Source: Thermoproteota archaeon (GTDB taxonomy: Archaea > Korarchaeota > Korarchaeia > Korarchaeales > Korarchaeaceae). Taken from it: DNA of 64,000 nucleotides. How positions within the stretch are numbered: the first letter of the stretch is position 1; the number at the start of each line of letters is the position of its first letter. A model generated the notes under the pieces. That model was not told the DNA's origin. It did no database searches and worked only from the letters and a program-made list of their open reading frames with translations. The stretch covers positions 310,001 to 374,000 of the forward strand of contig JALSOH010000004.1 in the NCBI GenBank assembly GCA_026986575.1. The letters run 5' to 3'. A program made the translations under genes and the position numbers. Of this stretch, positions 32,270 to 40,519 are shown piece by piece.

Positions 32270-33181
32270 ATGGATTACCACATCCTCCTCACGAACGATG
32301 ATGGGCTTCATTCCGCCCCTTTCAGGGCTTTTTGGACTGGTCTAATGGAGAGGAAGATCGGTAAGGTAACTGTTGTTGTCCCTGAGCACGAGATGAGTGC
32401 AGCCGGAAAAGGAATAACCCTCCACAAGCCTCTCAGGATAAGGAAGCTTCCTGTGAAGGTGAGGAGTTTCGGGTATAGAGAAGCGTTTACAGTCAGCGGA
32501 ACCCCTGGAGATGCCGTCACCGTTGCTGTGAAGTATATAATGGATTCAGAACCTGATGTTGTGGTCTCCGGTATAAATGTGGGTGACAACATAACATTGG
32601 ACAACATATTCACGAGCGGTACCATTGCGGCAGCCCTGCAAGGCACGATAATGGGGATCACATCATCTGCATTTAGCGTGGAGATACCCGCTGGACAGCC
32701 CAGCCGCCCAGTAGACAGGTTCCTACCTCACGCCAGACTAGCAGCGATGATAGCGGAGTGGCTGGTCAAGAAGGGACTGCCGGAGGGCGTAGATCTGCTC
32801 AACGTGAACTTTCCTTATAAGATATCAGAGGACACGCCCATAAGGATAACTAGGCTGGCTAGAATGAAGTTTGAGAACTACGTACTGGAGAGGATAGATA
32901 CTAGGGGGAATCCGTACTATTGGCTGGGTGGAAATCCTGTTCCAGTAACCGAGAAGGATAGGGGCACTGATCTTTACGCCCTAATGGTGGAGAGAGCAGT
33001 TTCCATAACTCCCATAAGCTTGGATCTAAGTGTAAGGGAGTTAGACTGTGAGAAGCTGAACAGAAAAAGGAGAAGGGCTTTGGAGGAGATCGCCTCCATG
33101 GTGGATCATCTCAAGGAGTATCTCGTGGATCTTACCAGAAAACACTCACACGTTCAGGAGGAAGAGACCTCCTCTCTCTAG
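32270..33181 (+). CDS. surE: 5'/3'-nucleotidase SurE
   Basis: This 303-residue protein opens with the SurE signature ILLTNDDGLHSAPFRAF. The Asp-Asp metal site, PEHEMSAAGKGITLHKPLR, VSGTPGDAVTVAVKYIM and SGINVGDNITLDNIFTSGTIAAALQG complete the metal-dependent phosphatase. It removes phosphate from nucleoside monophosphates. It lies 3 nt after the PDO gene and ends overlapping the convergent PPC gene by 36 nt. Confidence 0.95.
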   Translation: MDYHILLTNDDGLHSAPFRAFWTGLMERKIGKVTVVVPEHEMSAAGKGITLHKPLRIRKLPVKVRSFGYREAFTVSGTPGDAVTVAVKYIMDSEPDVVVSGINVGDNITLDNIFTSGTIAAALQGTIMGITSSAFSVEIPAGQPSRPVDRFLPHARLAAMIAEWLVKKGLPEGVDLLNVNFPYKISEDTPIRITRLARMKFENYVLERIDTRGNPYYWLGGNPVPVTEKDRGTDLYALMVERAVSITPISLDLSVRELDCEKLNRKRRRALEEIASMVDHLKEYLVDLTRKHSHVQEEETSSL

Positions 33182-33559
33182 ATCCCTCTTCAACTCCCCT
33201 TCAAGTTCTATAATCGCTATCTCACAAGTTCCCCCGACGTATCCCTCGACGAGATGGCCCGCCACTGTCCTCTCCTTATTCCCCAAGACTACGTGGATGT
33301 GGGCAAAGGGCTTCCCTTCCCTGAGGCTTACGTTCCCGGCTAGGGAGGCTAGCTCCATTGGCGTATTCACATCGAAGGTCTCATACTCCTCCTTCTCTGG
33401 ATTGAACACGGCGAGTTTAGTCTTGCTTAACAACCCTAAACCAGACAGAACCGCCCCTCCTATTCCCGCCTCAGCACAGGCCTTAATTACTGAGGAGACG
33501 ACCTCTTCCCCCCGATCTACTCTTATCACATGTACCTTCTTTACGCCGAACGACTTCAA
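33146..33559 (-). CDS. PPC-domain (DUF296) protein
   Basis: This 137-residue single-domain protein has the DUF296/PPC signature: VHVIRVDRGEEVVSSVIKACAEAGIGGAVLSGLG, then LAGNVSLREGKPFAHIHVVLGNKERTVAGHLVEGYVGGTCEIAIIE. The histidine cluster (HIHV, GHL) may bind metal. Archaeal members form trimers, and the role is unknown. Start: TTG 33559, one base after the SPFH stop and about ten bases after GGGTGG, gives the usual family length; the longer frame to 33610 overlaps the upstream gene. Confidence 0.85.
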   Translation of the reverse strand: MKSFGVKKVHVIRVDRGEEVVSSVIKACAEAGIGGAVLSGLGLLSKTKLAVFNPEKEEYETFDVNTPMELASLAGNVSLREGKPFAHIHVVLGNKERTVAGHLVEGYVGGTCEIAIIELEGELKRDLERGGLFLLNV

Positions 33560-33560
33560 C

Positions 33561-34553
33561 TCAACCACCCGCACTAGGCTGTATGGGATACATAATAGGG
33601 GTAGCTTCACCGGCCGTGACTATTATGGTAGCATTAGACCTAGCTATGTCCTTCAGCCCCTCTAGGTAGATGACTAGTGGTGCTATCTTATCCGGATCGG
33701 CTCCCGATCTAACTAGTATGTCTATAGATCTCGCCGTCCCATTGGCTATTATGATCCTAGACTTGGCCTCACCCTCAGCCTCAAGCACCTTGGCAGTAGC
33801 TGAGGCGTTAGCGAGTATTATGGTCCTGTTCCTGTCGTAGTAAGCAGCTATCATCCTCTGCTGGGACGTTAGCTTCTCCTGAATGGCCTTCAGGAATTCC
33901 TCAGGAAGCTTGATGTTCCTAACGTAGACCTCATCTATCACTACACCTCCGCCTGTTGTCTCGTCCTTAGTGAACACCTCTTGGAGAAGGCTGAATATTT
34001 CACCACTAATCCTGTCCCTAGCTACGGGTACTTCTGCAGCTTCGTACTTGGAGAGGACATCTCTAGCGATCTTCCTTATCTCAGGTATTATCAGCTTCTC
34101 CTCGTAGTCCAGAGCTGGGTAAGATTCTACGATCTTTGGTACCGAGCTAGGGATTATGTGCCACCTGACGGTCAGGTCCACCCACGCCTGTAGTCCATCC
34201 TTGGTGAGCGATTCTATAGCTGGGTAGTCTCCTATAGCGCTACCGTAACCGTGCTGGACAGCGTTGACATCGGTCCACATGTGGACTGCATCCGTGGCGA
34301 TGTAGACCTTCTTGACCGACTGCCAAGGCATCTTGAAGGCCACCTTAGGCCCTATGACTGGCCCTGACACCTCTCCTGTGAAAGGATCTACTGTCACAGC
34401 TGCATAACCCAGTTCAACGGTATATACACTCAGGAAAGAGGCTATCAGCAGGAGGATCACAAGGGCAGCAGCTAACAACACTCTACCACTAATTTTAGGC
34501 TGGTAGGGAAGTTCAGGCGTGTACACAGGTATCTCATCGTCTCTCCTAGGCAT
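33561..34553 (-). CDS. SPFH/band-7 (prohibitin/HflC-like) membrane protein
   Basis: The 330-residue protein has one N-terminal transmembrane helix (about residues 26-46, VLLAAALVILLLIASFLSVY) followed by an SPFH domain (YAAVTVDPFTGEVSGPVIGPKV, LTVRWHIIPSSVPKIVESYP). A long helical region contains KAIQEKLTSQQRMIAAYYDRNRTIILANASATAKVLEAEGEAK, which is typical of prohibitin/stomatin. Such proteins form large membrane rings. A PPC-domain gene follows at once. No NfeD-type protease is beside it. Confidence 0.88.
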   Translation of the reverse strand: MPRRDDEIPVYTPELPYQPKISGRVLLAAALVILLLIASFLSVYTVELGYAAVTVDPFTGEVSGPVIGPKVAFKMPWQSVKKVYIATDAVHMWTDVNAVQHGYGSAIGDYPAIESLTKDGLQAWVDLTVRWHIIPSSVPKIVESYPALDYEEKLIIPEIRKIARDVLSKYEAAEVPVARDRISGEIFSLLQEVFTKDETTGGGVVIDEVYVRNIKLPEEFLKAIQEKLTSQQRMIAAYYDRNRTIILANASATAKVLEAEGEAKSRIIIANGTARSIDILVRSGADPDKIAPLVIYLEGLKDIARSNATIIVTAGEATPIMYPIQPSAGG

Positions 34554-34625
34554 CTTTCAGCTCCCACCATAGTGAGGTATCTCGTCTTTTAAGTTAACAT
34601 GTAGCTGGAGCGATCAATGTGGGCG

Positions 34626-35399
34626 CTAACCGTGGTAGGGAAGACCCTTCTCTTCTTCCTCCGGTTTATACTCAGCTCCTTCACTGAGCTTTATTTCTTC
34701 CTTGATCATCTCCTCCGCCATCTCCGCTTCCCTCTCCAACTCCTCTAAGTCTATATTCAGGCCATATAATGCATCGATTACCTCCAATACCATCTTAGAG
34801 GCCTTGGGATCGGGGAAGGCGCCGCTGGTGGTTCCTAGAAGACAGGCGCTTGTTAATCCCCTGAGATCAGCGAGCCCAACTAAGAGACCAGCCGCTCCAG
34901 TCACATAACCGCCGGTTAGGGGCTTGACACCGGTAGACTCCAAGACCTTCATGAAGTCCTCGTCGTTGGTGCAGGCGAAGACACCCGTCACATCAGGCGA
35001 TCCCGGGACATACCCACCCATGGTAATGACCGTGGCAACCCCCAGCTCCTGAGCGAAGTCCAGCACGAGTTCCCCTATCTTGTATTGGCCGAAGGCGATT
35101 GGCTGAACCTCAGAGGTGAGCACCAAAATATCATTCTCGGGTCCCTTAACTAGATAGATCTCGTAGGTAGGTGGCTGTATCTCATCCCCCTCAATTCTCA
35201 CACCGGAGGATCCATCCGGTAGGGGAAGGTAATCACTATAGATAACCGCTATCTTCTTGGCTTCGAACTTTCTAATGAGATAGCTGGCAGCTATCTTCCC
35301 CACTAGACCGAGCCCTGGGACCCCCTGTATCAGGATAGGATTCCTCAGCGTCACTTCCTCTAGTCTCACTAGTTCAACGTACCCCACCGAGCTCCCCAT
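34626..35399 (-). CDS. PAC2-family (proteasome assembly chaperone-like) protein
   Basis: This 257-residue protein has the PAC2 marks PILIQGVPGLGLVGKIAASYLI, VLTSEVQPIAFGQYKIGELVLDFAQELG and GGYVTGAAGLLVGLADLRGL, plus an acidic helical tail. Archaeal PAC2 proteins are linked by homology to proteasome assembly, but direct evidence is limited. A second paralogue lies at 38393-39160. It is divergent from the flavoprotein gene; the shared TATA is at about 35418. Confidence 0.87.
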   Translation of the reverse strand: MGSSVGYVELVRLEEVTLRNPILIQGVPGLGLVGKIAASYLIRKFEAKKIAVIYSDYLPLPDGSSGVRIEGDEIQPPTYEIYLVKGPENDILVLTSEVQPIAFGQYKIGELVLDFAQELGVATVITMGGYVPGSPDVTGVFACTNDEDFMKVLESTGVKPLTGGYVTGAAGLLVGLADLRGLTSACLLGTTSGAFPDPKASKMVLEVIDALYGLNIDLEELEREAEMAEEMIKEEIKLSEGAEYKPEEEEKGLPYHG

Positions 35400-35417
35400 C
35401 AGGGAGCCCTTAACTCA

Positions 35418-35425
35418 ATATTAAA
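35418..35425. promoter_or_regulatory. Shared TATA element between PAC2 and flavoprotein genes
   Basis: ATATTAAA is the only AT-rich element in the 52-nt space between ATG 35399 (minus) and ATG 35452 (plus). Its centre is about 22 nt from the minus start and 30 nt from the plus start. Both messages would have almost no leader. Confidence 0.4.
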
Positions 35426-35451
35426 CAATGAGGCCTACCTCCGGGGTACCG

Positions 35452-36795
35452 ATGCAATACGTGGTCGTGGGGCATGGCACAGCCGGGCAGACAGCTGCAG
35501 CCGTTTTGAAGAAGATGGATCCGGATTCGGAAGTTTACGTGATAGAAAAGGGAAAGCATGTCTCCATTCATCCATGTGCCTTGCCTATGGTCTTGGGAGG
35601 CAGACTACCACTGGAAACGGTCATAGAGACGGCGCCAAAGGGGAGGATAAACGTGCTTCTCAGATCAGAGGCGAAACACATTAACTTGGAAGATAAAACC
35701 CTCATCTTTGAGAGAGACGGTGAGACAGATGAGATACCTTACGACCGGCTGATAATAGCTACCGGACTCAAACCCATATTCCCCAAGGTTGAGGGCATGG
35801 ACCTAGAAGGGGTCGGAACCGTGTGGGACGTCGAATCCGTCGAGAGGCTCAGCAGAGCCTTGGGGAACATAGTGGTCGTGGTTGGTGGTAGCGCTACGGG
35901 AATAGAGGTCGCAGCAGAGCTAGCTAGAACTGGTCGAGATGTAACTCTAATAGAGGCTATGGGACAGCTCATGCCCGGGAAGATAGATCCCCCAATAGCC
36001 TCATCCGTAGCCAAGGCGCTCACTGACATGGGAGTCAAGGTAAAGCTGAAGACGCCCATGACCAAGCTGGAGGGATCGGGTGGCAGGCTCCGATATGTTG
36101 TAACTCCTGCCGGGAAGATAGAGGCTGAAACGGCCGTGGTCGTCATAGGAGCCAAGCCTAATTCAGATTTAGCCGCTGCATCAGGGTTGAAGATAGGAGA
36201 CACTGGTGCCATCAAGGTGGACGATTACCTATTCACATCAGACCCTCATGTCCTCGCTGCAGGCGATGTCGCTGAGGTGAGGGATTTCGTAACGGGTCAG
36301 CCAACTGCAACCGGCTTGGCATCAACAGCTCTTGTTCAAGGTAGAATAGCGGCCGAGAACGCAGCAGGCCTTAAAGTCAGATACAAAGGGGCTCTTTCCC
36401 CGTATTTGGTCTCTGTGGGTGAGTACTGGTTCGGTGGGGTCGGTATATCGGCTAGTAAGGCGGAAAAACTCGGGATGGAATACAGAGCATTCAGGTTTGC
36501 TGGATCTGACCTTCCGAGATACATGCCGGAGAGAGACAGGTTCGTGGTGTGGCTGGTGACTGGTCCCAAGGGAAGACTATTGGGCGCTCAGGTCTTCGGT
36601 AGGAGGGGGGTGAGGGAAAGGGTGGTCTTCCTGACGGCCGCCATTTATGCGGGCTTTCATGTACAGGACATGAGGCTGATGGAGTTCGCTTATCAGCCAG
36701 AGGTATGTGACCTGTTAGATCCGGTTGCAGTGGCTGCGGAGGGGATGAGCAGGAAGTACCGGCTATTGGAACCTGCCGGTGACAAGATTGGCTAG
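35452..36795 (+). CDS. FAD-dependent pyridine nucleotide-disulfide oxidoreductase (CoA-disulfide reductase / NADH oxidase-like)
   Basis: This 447-residue flavoprotein has an N-terminal FAD Rossmann motif (VVVGHGTAGQTAA), the redox cysteine in HVSIHPCALPMVLGG, an NAD motif VVVGGSATGIEVAAELARTG, and the FAD-binding LAAGDVAEV. The C-terminal interface domain is present. A Cys at this site, rather than a CxxxxC pair, is the mark of the CoADR/Nox group. It reduces CoA disulfide or oxygen/sulfur with NAD(P)H. Start: ATG 35452 (MQYVVVGHG) is preferred over ATG 35428, which would add eight residues before the first strand. Confidence 0.9.
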   Translation: MQYVVVGHGTAGQTAAAVLKKMDPDSEVYVIEKGKHVSIHPCALPMVLGGRLPLETVIETAPKGRINVLLRSEAKHINLEDKTLIFERDGETDEIPYDRLIIATGLKPIFPKVEGMDLEGVGTVWDVESVERLSRALGNIVVVVGGSATGIEVAAELARTGRDVTLIEAMGQLMPGKIDPPIASSVAKALTDMGVKVKLKTPMTKLEGSGGRLRYVVTPAGKIEAETAVVVIGAKPNSDLAAASGLKIGDTGAIKVDDYLFTSDPHVLAAGDVAEVRDFVTGQPTATGLASTALVQGRIAAENAAGLKVRYKGALSPYLVSVGEYWFGGVGISASKAEKLGMEYRAFRFAGSDLPRYMPERDRFVVWLVTGPKGRLLGAQVFGRRGVRERVVFLTAAIYAGFHVQDMRLMEFAYQPEVCDLLDPVAVAAEGMSRKYRLLEPAGDKIG

Positions 36796-37017
36796 CAGCC
36801 CTCTGGGCCTCCGGCCCACCCAGTAAACTTCCTTATCCAACAATCTAGCAAGGAAAGCGATCAGAGAGGTATCTGGATCCGAGCAACCGCCATCGATCAC
36901 CACGGAGTCGACGCTTAGAATGGTTTTAACGACCTCCTCCCATCCCTTATCGGTCTCTATCGGAACTCCATCGGGAAGGGAGTTACATCTAGGAAGATAG
37001 GCCACCTTCTCAGCCAT
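36763..37017 (-). CDS. Uncharacterised small protein, last gene of the PAC2-PadR-DUF354 operon
   Basis: This 84-residue protein has a cysteine in YLPRCNSLPDGVP and another in VVIDGGCSDPDTSLIAFLARLLDKEVYWVGRRP. The second half looks like a Rossmann-type alpha/beta piece (GG-C-S-D loop, then a helix and strand). I do not recognise it. ATG 37017 overlaps the end of DUF354 by 8 nt and has GGTGAG before it, which supports translation. The 3' end overlaps the flavoprotein gene by 33 nt (convergent). Confidence 0.6.
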   Translation of the reverse strand: MAEKVAYLPRCNSLPDGVPIETDKGWEEVVKTILSVDSVVIDGGCSDPDTSLIAFLARLLDKEVYWVGRRPRGLLANLVTGRFQ

Positions 37018-38044
37018 TAATCTCACCTAAGATGGAAGCGATTACGTCCCTGGGATCCTCAAGGGCAAGCAACATATTTCTCGTGTCCACAATGAAGGAA
37101 TCGGGGTCCTTAAGTATGTTCGCCACCAGACGCTCGGCTTCCTCCAACTTCCTAGATCTCCAGATGGGGAAACCTCTCTCTTTCAGATACTCGTTGACAT
37201 GCAATTTCACATCGAGCGGAAACACAGATATGGAAGGAGTCCCCAAGAGTGCTGCCTCCCGTGCCATGGTTCCCCCACCAGTTATCACTAGGGAAATCTT
37301 GCTGAAGAGATCCAGCGTGTCCACAGCATCCCTTAAAACTAAGAGCCTTCCCTCCCTAAAGGCCCTCATTCTACTGAGTTCCTCGACTTGACTCTCATAC
37401 CTCGGTTTGACTATGACCTCCGCCCCCATCTCTAGTACAGCCTTTACGAGTTCCAGCGCTATAGACCCACTTCTCCCAAGCAAATAGGAGGCGCCACCCT
37501 CCTCAGGTCTTATGAATACCTTGAACTCCCTACTCGCAGGCGGGGTCGATAGGGCGTAATCTCTCACCCAAGCAACCTCATCTACGCCAGCATAAGAGAT
37601 CAAGGAGTCCTTAGAAGCCCCTAATCGGAGCATCTCATTCTCCGGAATGGCTTCTGGATAAACAACTTTCCAAGATAGAGGAAAGGTCAGCCTGGCGACG
37701 TGATATGAATGGGGTGTGTCATTCATGGTAATAGCCTTGATAGAGAGGCCGAAAGCCACTCTAACTGCCTCAGGTGAGGAGAAAGATATCAAAACGTCTG
37801 GATCAAAGTTCACGACGACGTCTAGCAATAGTTCAACTCTCTCAGCGTAAGATAAGAGCTTATCCTTGAGTCCCTTGATGGCATACCTCCCCACGACCTT
37901 ATGCCTGCTCCCCAGCTTCTTCAGCAGGGATACTGACTCCTCTAATCCCTTTACGGTTATCAAGTAGTCTGAATTCAAGAAAGAAGCTATAGCTGCCATC
38001 AATCTAGCCTGCTTGGGAGTTATGACATCGAGCCAGACCTTCAT
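37010..38044 (-). CDS. DUF354 family protein (glycosyltransferase-like GT-B fold)
   Basis: The 344-residue protein matches the archaeal DUF354 family: MKVWLDVITPKQARLM start, PDVLISFSSPEAVRVAFGL, the TMNDTPHSYHVARLTFPLSWKVVYPEA element, and GGGTMAREAALLGTPSISV (a GT-B sugar-nucleotide loop). The fold is like UDP-GlcNAc epimerase or MurG. Substrate is unknown; surface glycan synthesis is plausible. The ATG overlaps the stop of the PadR gene (4 nt). It is the third gene of an overlapping minus-strand operon. Confidence 0.86.
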   Translation of the reverse strand: MKVWLDVITPKQARLMAAIASFLNSDYLITVKGLEESVSLLKKLGSRHKVVGRYAIKGLKDKLLSYAERVELLLDVVVNFDPDVLISFSSPEAVRVAFGLSIKAITMNDTPHSYHVARLTFPLSWKVVYPEAIPENEMLRLGASKDSLISYAGVDEVAWVRDYALSTPPASREFKVFIRPEEGGASYLLGRSGSIALELVKAVLEMGAEVIVKPRYESQVEELSRMRAFREGRLLVLRDAVDTLDLFSKISLVITGGGTMAREAALLGTPSISVFPLDVKLHVNEYLKERGFPIWRSRKLEEAERLVANILKDPDSFIVDTRNMLLALEDPRDVIASILGEING

Positions 38045-38418
38045 CCAGAACCTTCCTTCCCCGATTCCCTTTTCAGGGACTCTAATGTATTTTCTAGGAA
38101 CGAGAGACCCTCATCGAGGAGCTTCCGTCCCGACTCAGTTATCTCGTAGTAATTTCTCATCTTACCTGTGTCTTCGCCCTTCCTCTTAGACATCTTTACA
38201 TATCCTTTGGATTTGAGGGATCTCATCACTATGTACGCAGTTACTCTAGCCGGTCTCCACCCGAACCTCTCCTCTATTAGATCCGATATCTCGTATGGAT
38301 ATGCTGGTCTCTCTCTGAGGATGGATAGCACGTATAACCACAGGTTCTCCTTCGTTAGCTTGTCTTTCAACCTCTGAAGGGGCGCGGGGAGCCTACCCGA
38401 CGTACTCCGCGGACTCAT
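38041..38418 (-). CDS. PadR-family transcriptional regulator
   Basis: The 125-residue winged-helix regulator has a core running from LWLYVLSILRERPAYPYEISDLIEERFGWRPARVTAYIVMRSLKSKGYV to YYEITESGRKLLDEG, which is the PadR HTH plus wing, followed by one dimerisation helix. It sits in the middle of a four-gene overlapping unit and may control it. ATG 38418 has GGTGAG four bases upstream and lies 25 nt inside the PAC2 gene; GTG 38427 is an alternative. The ligand is unknown. Confidence 0.86.
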   Translation of the reverse strand: MSPRSTSGRLPAPLQRLKDKLTKENLWLYVLSILRERPAYPYEISDLIEERFGWRPARVTAYIVMRSLKSKGYVKMSKRKGEDTGKMRNYYEITESGRKLLDEGLSFLENTLESLKRESGKEGSG

Positions 38419-39160
38419 CCATCTCACCGTGTCCTCCTAGTTCCTCCCTGATTCTGCGTTCTATTTCCTTTATCAGCTCACTCTTTATCCTTTCTATCTC
38501 CTCTATCTGCTTGTCTATCATCTCAAAGTCCAAGCCCAATGAGAAGGTCTTGTCCAAGACCTCAAGCACTCCCTTCGCTGCCTTGGGATCCGGTGAATAA
38601 TCAGGGGCCACTCCGCTCAGTACCACGCTGTTTAATCCCCTTATTTTAGCCATACCCAACATCGAACCAGCTAGGCCGATAACGGACTTGATCAAACTTT
38701 CCTTAAGGGCGCCAGCACCTAAAAACCTACTCAACAGTTCTTCATCGTCGCCGAAAGCTAGGACCTTGCCAGCATAGTTCTCATCCACGAAACCTGTCAC
38801 CACCACGGTCTCAGTTACCCTCATCTTATCAAGGATCTCCAAGACCTTGCTCGCAACCTCCATTCCTCCCCATGGAACTGGCTGGACATCGCTGGTCACC
38901 AGAGCTATTGGTGGATCTTTGGCTTGAAACACGGATATCGACGGGAGTGTGAACCTCCCCCCCTCGAGCACGGAAATGCCCACCATGTTGTTGGGAAACA
39001 TGAGGTACTCCGAGTAGATCTTAGCTATTGGAACCGGATCTAAATTCTTTATCAGGTAAGTTATCACTTGCTCGCCGACATTGGCCATGCCAGGGAACCC
39101 TAGCACGGCTACATCGGCCTTTAAAGGCTCAGAGATTTCTTTGACCTTCATCCATCCCAT
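38393..39160 (-). CDS. PAC2-family protein (second paralogue)
   Basis: The 255-residue protein shows VAVLGFPGMANVGEQVITYLI, VTSDVQPVPWGGMEVASKVLEIL and VTGFVDENYAGKVLAFG, equivalent to the paralogue at 34626 but with clear divergence. The end is a long charged helix (IDKQIEEIERIKSELIKEIERRIREEL) that could be a coiled coil. It is first in the unit PAC2-PadR-DUF354-small protein. SD GGGAA precedes the ATG, and the TATA is shared with apgM. Confidence 0.86.
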   Translation of the reverse strand: MGWMKVKEISEPLKADVAVLGFPGMANVGEQVITYLIKNLDPVPIAKIYSEYLMFPNNMVGISVLEGGRFTLPSISVFQAKDPPIALVTSDVQPVPWGGMEVASKVLEILDKMRVTETVVVTGFVDENYAGKVLAFGDDEELLSRFLGAGALKESLIKSVIGLAGSMLGMAKIRGLNSVVLSGVAPDYSPDPKAAKGVLEVLDKTFSLGLDFEMIDKQIEEIERIKSELIKEIERRIREELGGHGEMDESAEYVG

Positions 39161-39191
39161 TTCCCTTACCCTTCCCCTTAGGGGGGCGACG

Positions 39192-39200
39192 TATTAAATA
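39192..39200. promoter_or_regulatory. Shared TATA element between PAC2 and apgM genes
   Basis: TATTAAATA is near-symmetric and is the only AT-rich box in the 60-nt divergent gap. It is 25 nt from the apgM ATG (39221), predicting a leaderless message, and 36 nt from the PAC2 ATG (39160), leaving a short SD-bearing leader on that side. Confidence 0.55.
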
Positions 39201-39220
39201 AGGGGCAGTTCAAAAATCGT

Positions 39221-40519
39221 ATGAAAAAGGTAATGCTCATCATCTTGGATGGCTTGGGGGACAGGCCCCATCCCTCATTAAAGTACCTGACGCCCCTTCA
39301 GGCTGCGGAAATACCGAACATGGATCTCATGGCATCTAAAGGTCTATTGGGTATGCAGTACCCAATAGCTCCGGGAATCCCCCCGGGGAGTGACACAGGG
39401 CACCTCTCCCTGTTCGGCTATAGCTTAGACGAGGAGTACCCAGGGAGAGGAATATTTGAAGCCTTGGGAGAGGGCATAACACCGAGAGGCGGCGTCGCTT
39501 TTAGGGCCAACTTCGCCACAGTCTCCGAGAGGAACGGTGAACTAATAGTGGAAGATAGGAGGGCTGGAAGGATATCTGGAGAAGATGCGGAGATCTTAGC
39601 CTCCGATATATCCAGAATGAGCCTCTTGGGGGGTGAGGTAGAGGCAGAGTTCGTGCATACCCTAGAGCATAGAGGCTTCCTTATCCTGAGGGGAAACGGC
39701 CTTAGCAGTCAGGTAACCGATGTTGATCCACATGAGGCAGGATACCCTATTTTAGAACCCCTACCCATCGAAGAGGAAGCGATCAAAACAGCCAGAGCTC
39801 TGAAGGAATTCCTCATAAGATCCCACGAGATCCTTAAAGGGCATGAAGTCAACAGGAGGAGGGTTATAGAGGGCAAACCGCCAGCAAACTTCATATTGCC
39901 AAGAGGAGCCTCGAAACTGGTTAATCTAGAGAGATTCAGCGATAGATGGGGTTTTAACCCAGCAGCAGTTGCTGCCGGTCCCATGTACAAGGGAATAGCT
40001 AGAGCCTTGGGGTTCAAGGTGCATCATCCAGAGGGGGCCACGGGACTTCCCGACTCCAATTTCCGTGGAAAGATCAGTGAAGCGCTGGATCTTTTGGGGG
40101 AGTTTGACTTCATATATGTGCACATGAAGGGCACAGACGTTGCATCCCATAGGAAAGACCCCAAGTTAAAGGTCGAGGTCTTGGAGAGGATAGACGAGGC
40201 CTTGGAGCAGATCACAGACCCACCTGAAGATCTGCTGGTGGTGATCACGGGAGACCACGCCACTCCCTGTCTGCTGGGCAAGCACAGCGGAGATCCCGTT
40301 CCAATCCTCTTCTTCGGAAAGGGTCTGCCTAGGGATGACGCTTCCAATTTCCACGAACTGGACGCATCACTAGGGGGAGCAGGTTGGTTCCTCGGAGGAG
40401 ACCTCATGAAGCTAATTCTGAACTACTCGGATAGATCTCTGGAGTACGGCCTGAGACCATTACCTAGTAAGAAATGGTACATACCAAGGAGGGAGGAACT
40501 GACCCCCTTCAGGTTCTAG
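39221..40519 (+). CDS. apgM: 2,3-bisphosphoglycerate-independent phosphoglycerate mutase, archaeal type
   Basis: The 432-residue alkaline-phosphatase-superfamily enzyme has the N-terminal metal motif IILDGLGDRPHPSLKYLTPLQAAEIPNMD, the nucleophile serine in PPGSDTGHLSLFGY, and later metal ligands in HMKGTDVASH and TGDHATP. It interconverts 3- and 2-phosphoglycerate in glycolysis or gluconeogenesis. It overlaps the 3' end of ttuA by 11 nt (convergent). The likely message is leaderless. Confidence 0.95.
   Translation: MKKVMLIILDGLGDRPHPSLKYLTPLQAAEIPNMDLMASKGLLGMQYPIAPGIPPGSDTGHLSLFGYSLDEEYPGRGIFEALGEGITPRGGVAFRANFATVSERNGELIVEDRRAGRISGEDAEILASDISRMSLLGGEVEAEFVHTLEHRGFLILRGNGLSSQVTDVDPHEAGYPILEPLPIEEEAIKTARALKEFLIRSHEILKGHEVNRRRVIEGKPPANFILPRGASKLVNLERFSDRWGFNPAAVAAGPMYKGIARALGFKVHHPEGATGLPDSNFRGKISEALDLLGEFDFIYVHMKGTDVASHRKDPKLKVEVLERIDEALEQITDPPEDLLVVITGDHATPCLLGKHSGDPVPILFFGKGLPRDDASNFHELDASLGGAGWFLGGDLMKLILNYSDRSLEYGLRPLPSKKWYIPRREELTPFRF

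Noticed and set aside
36700-36795. Treating the end overlap of the flavoprotein and the small antisense gene as a sign that the small gene is false
   Set aside because: The small gene has a coupled start and SD at its 5' end; a 33-nt convergent overlap is common in this dense genome.
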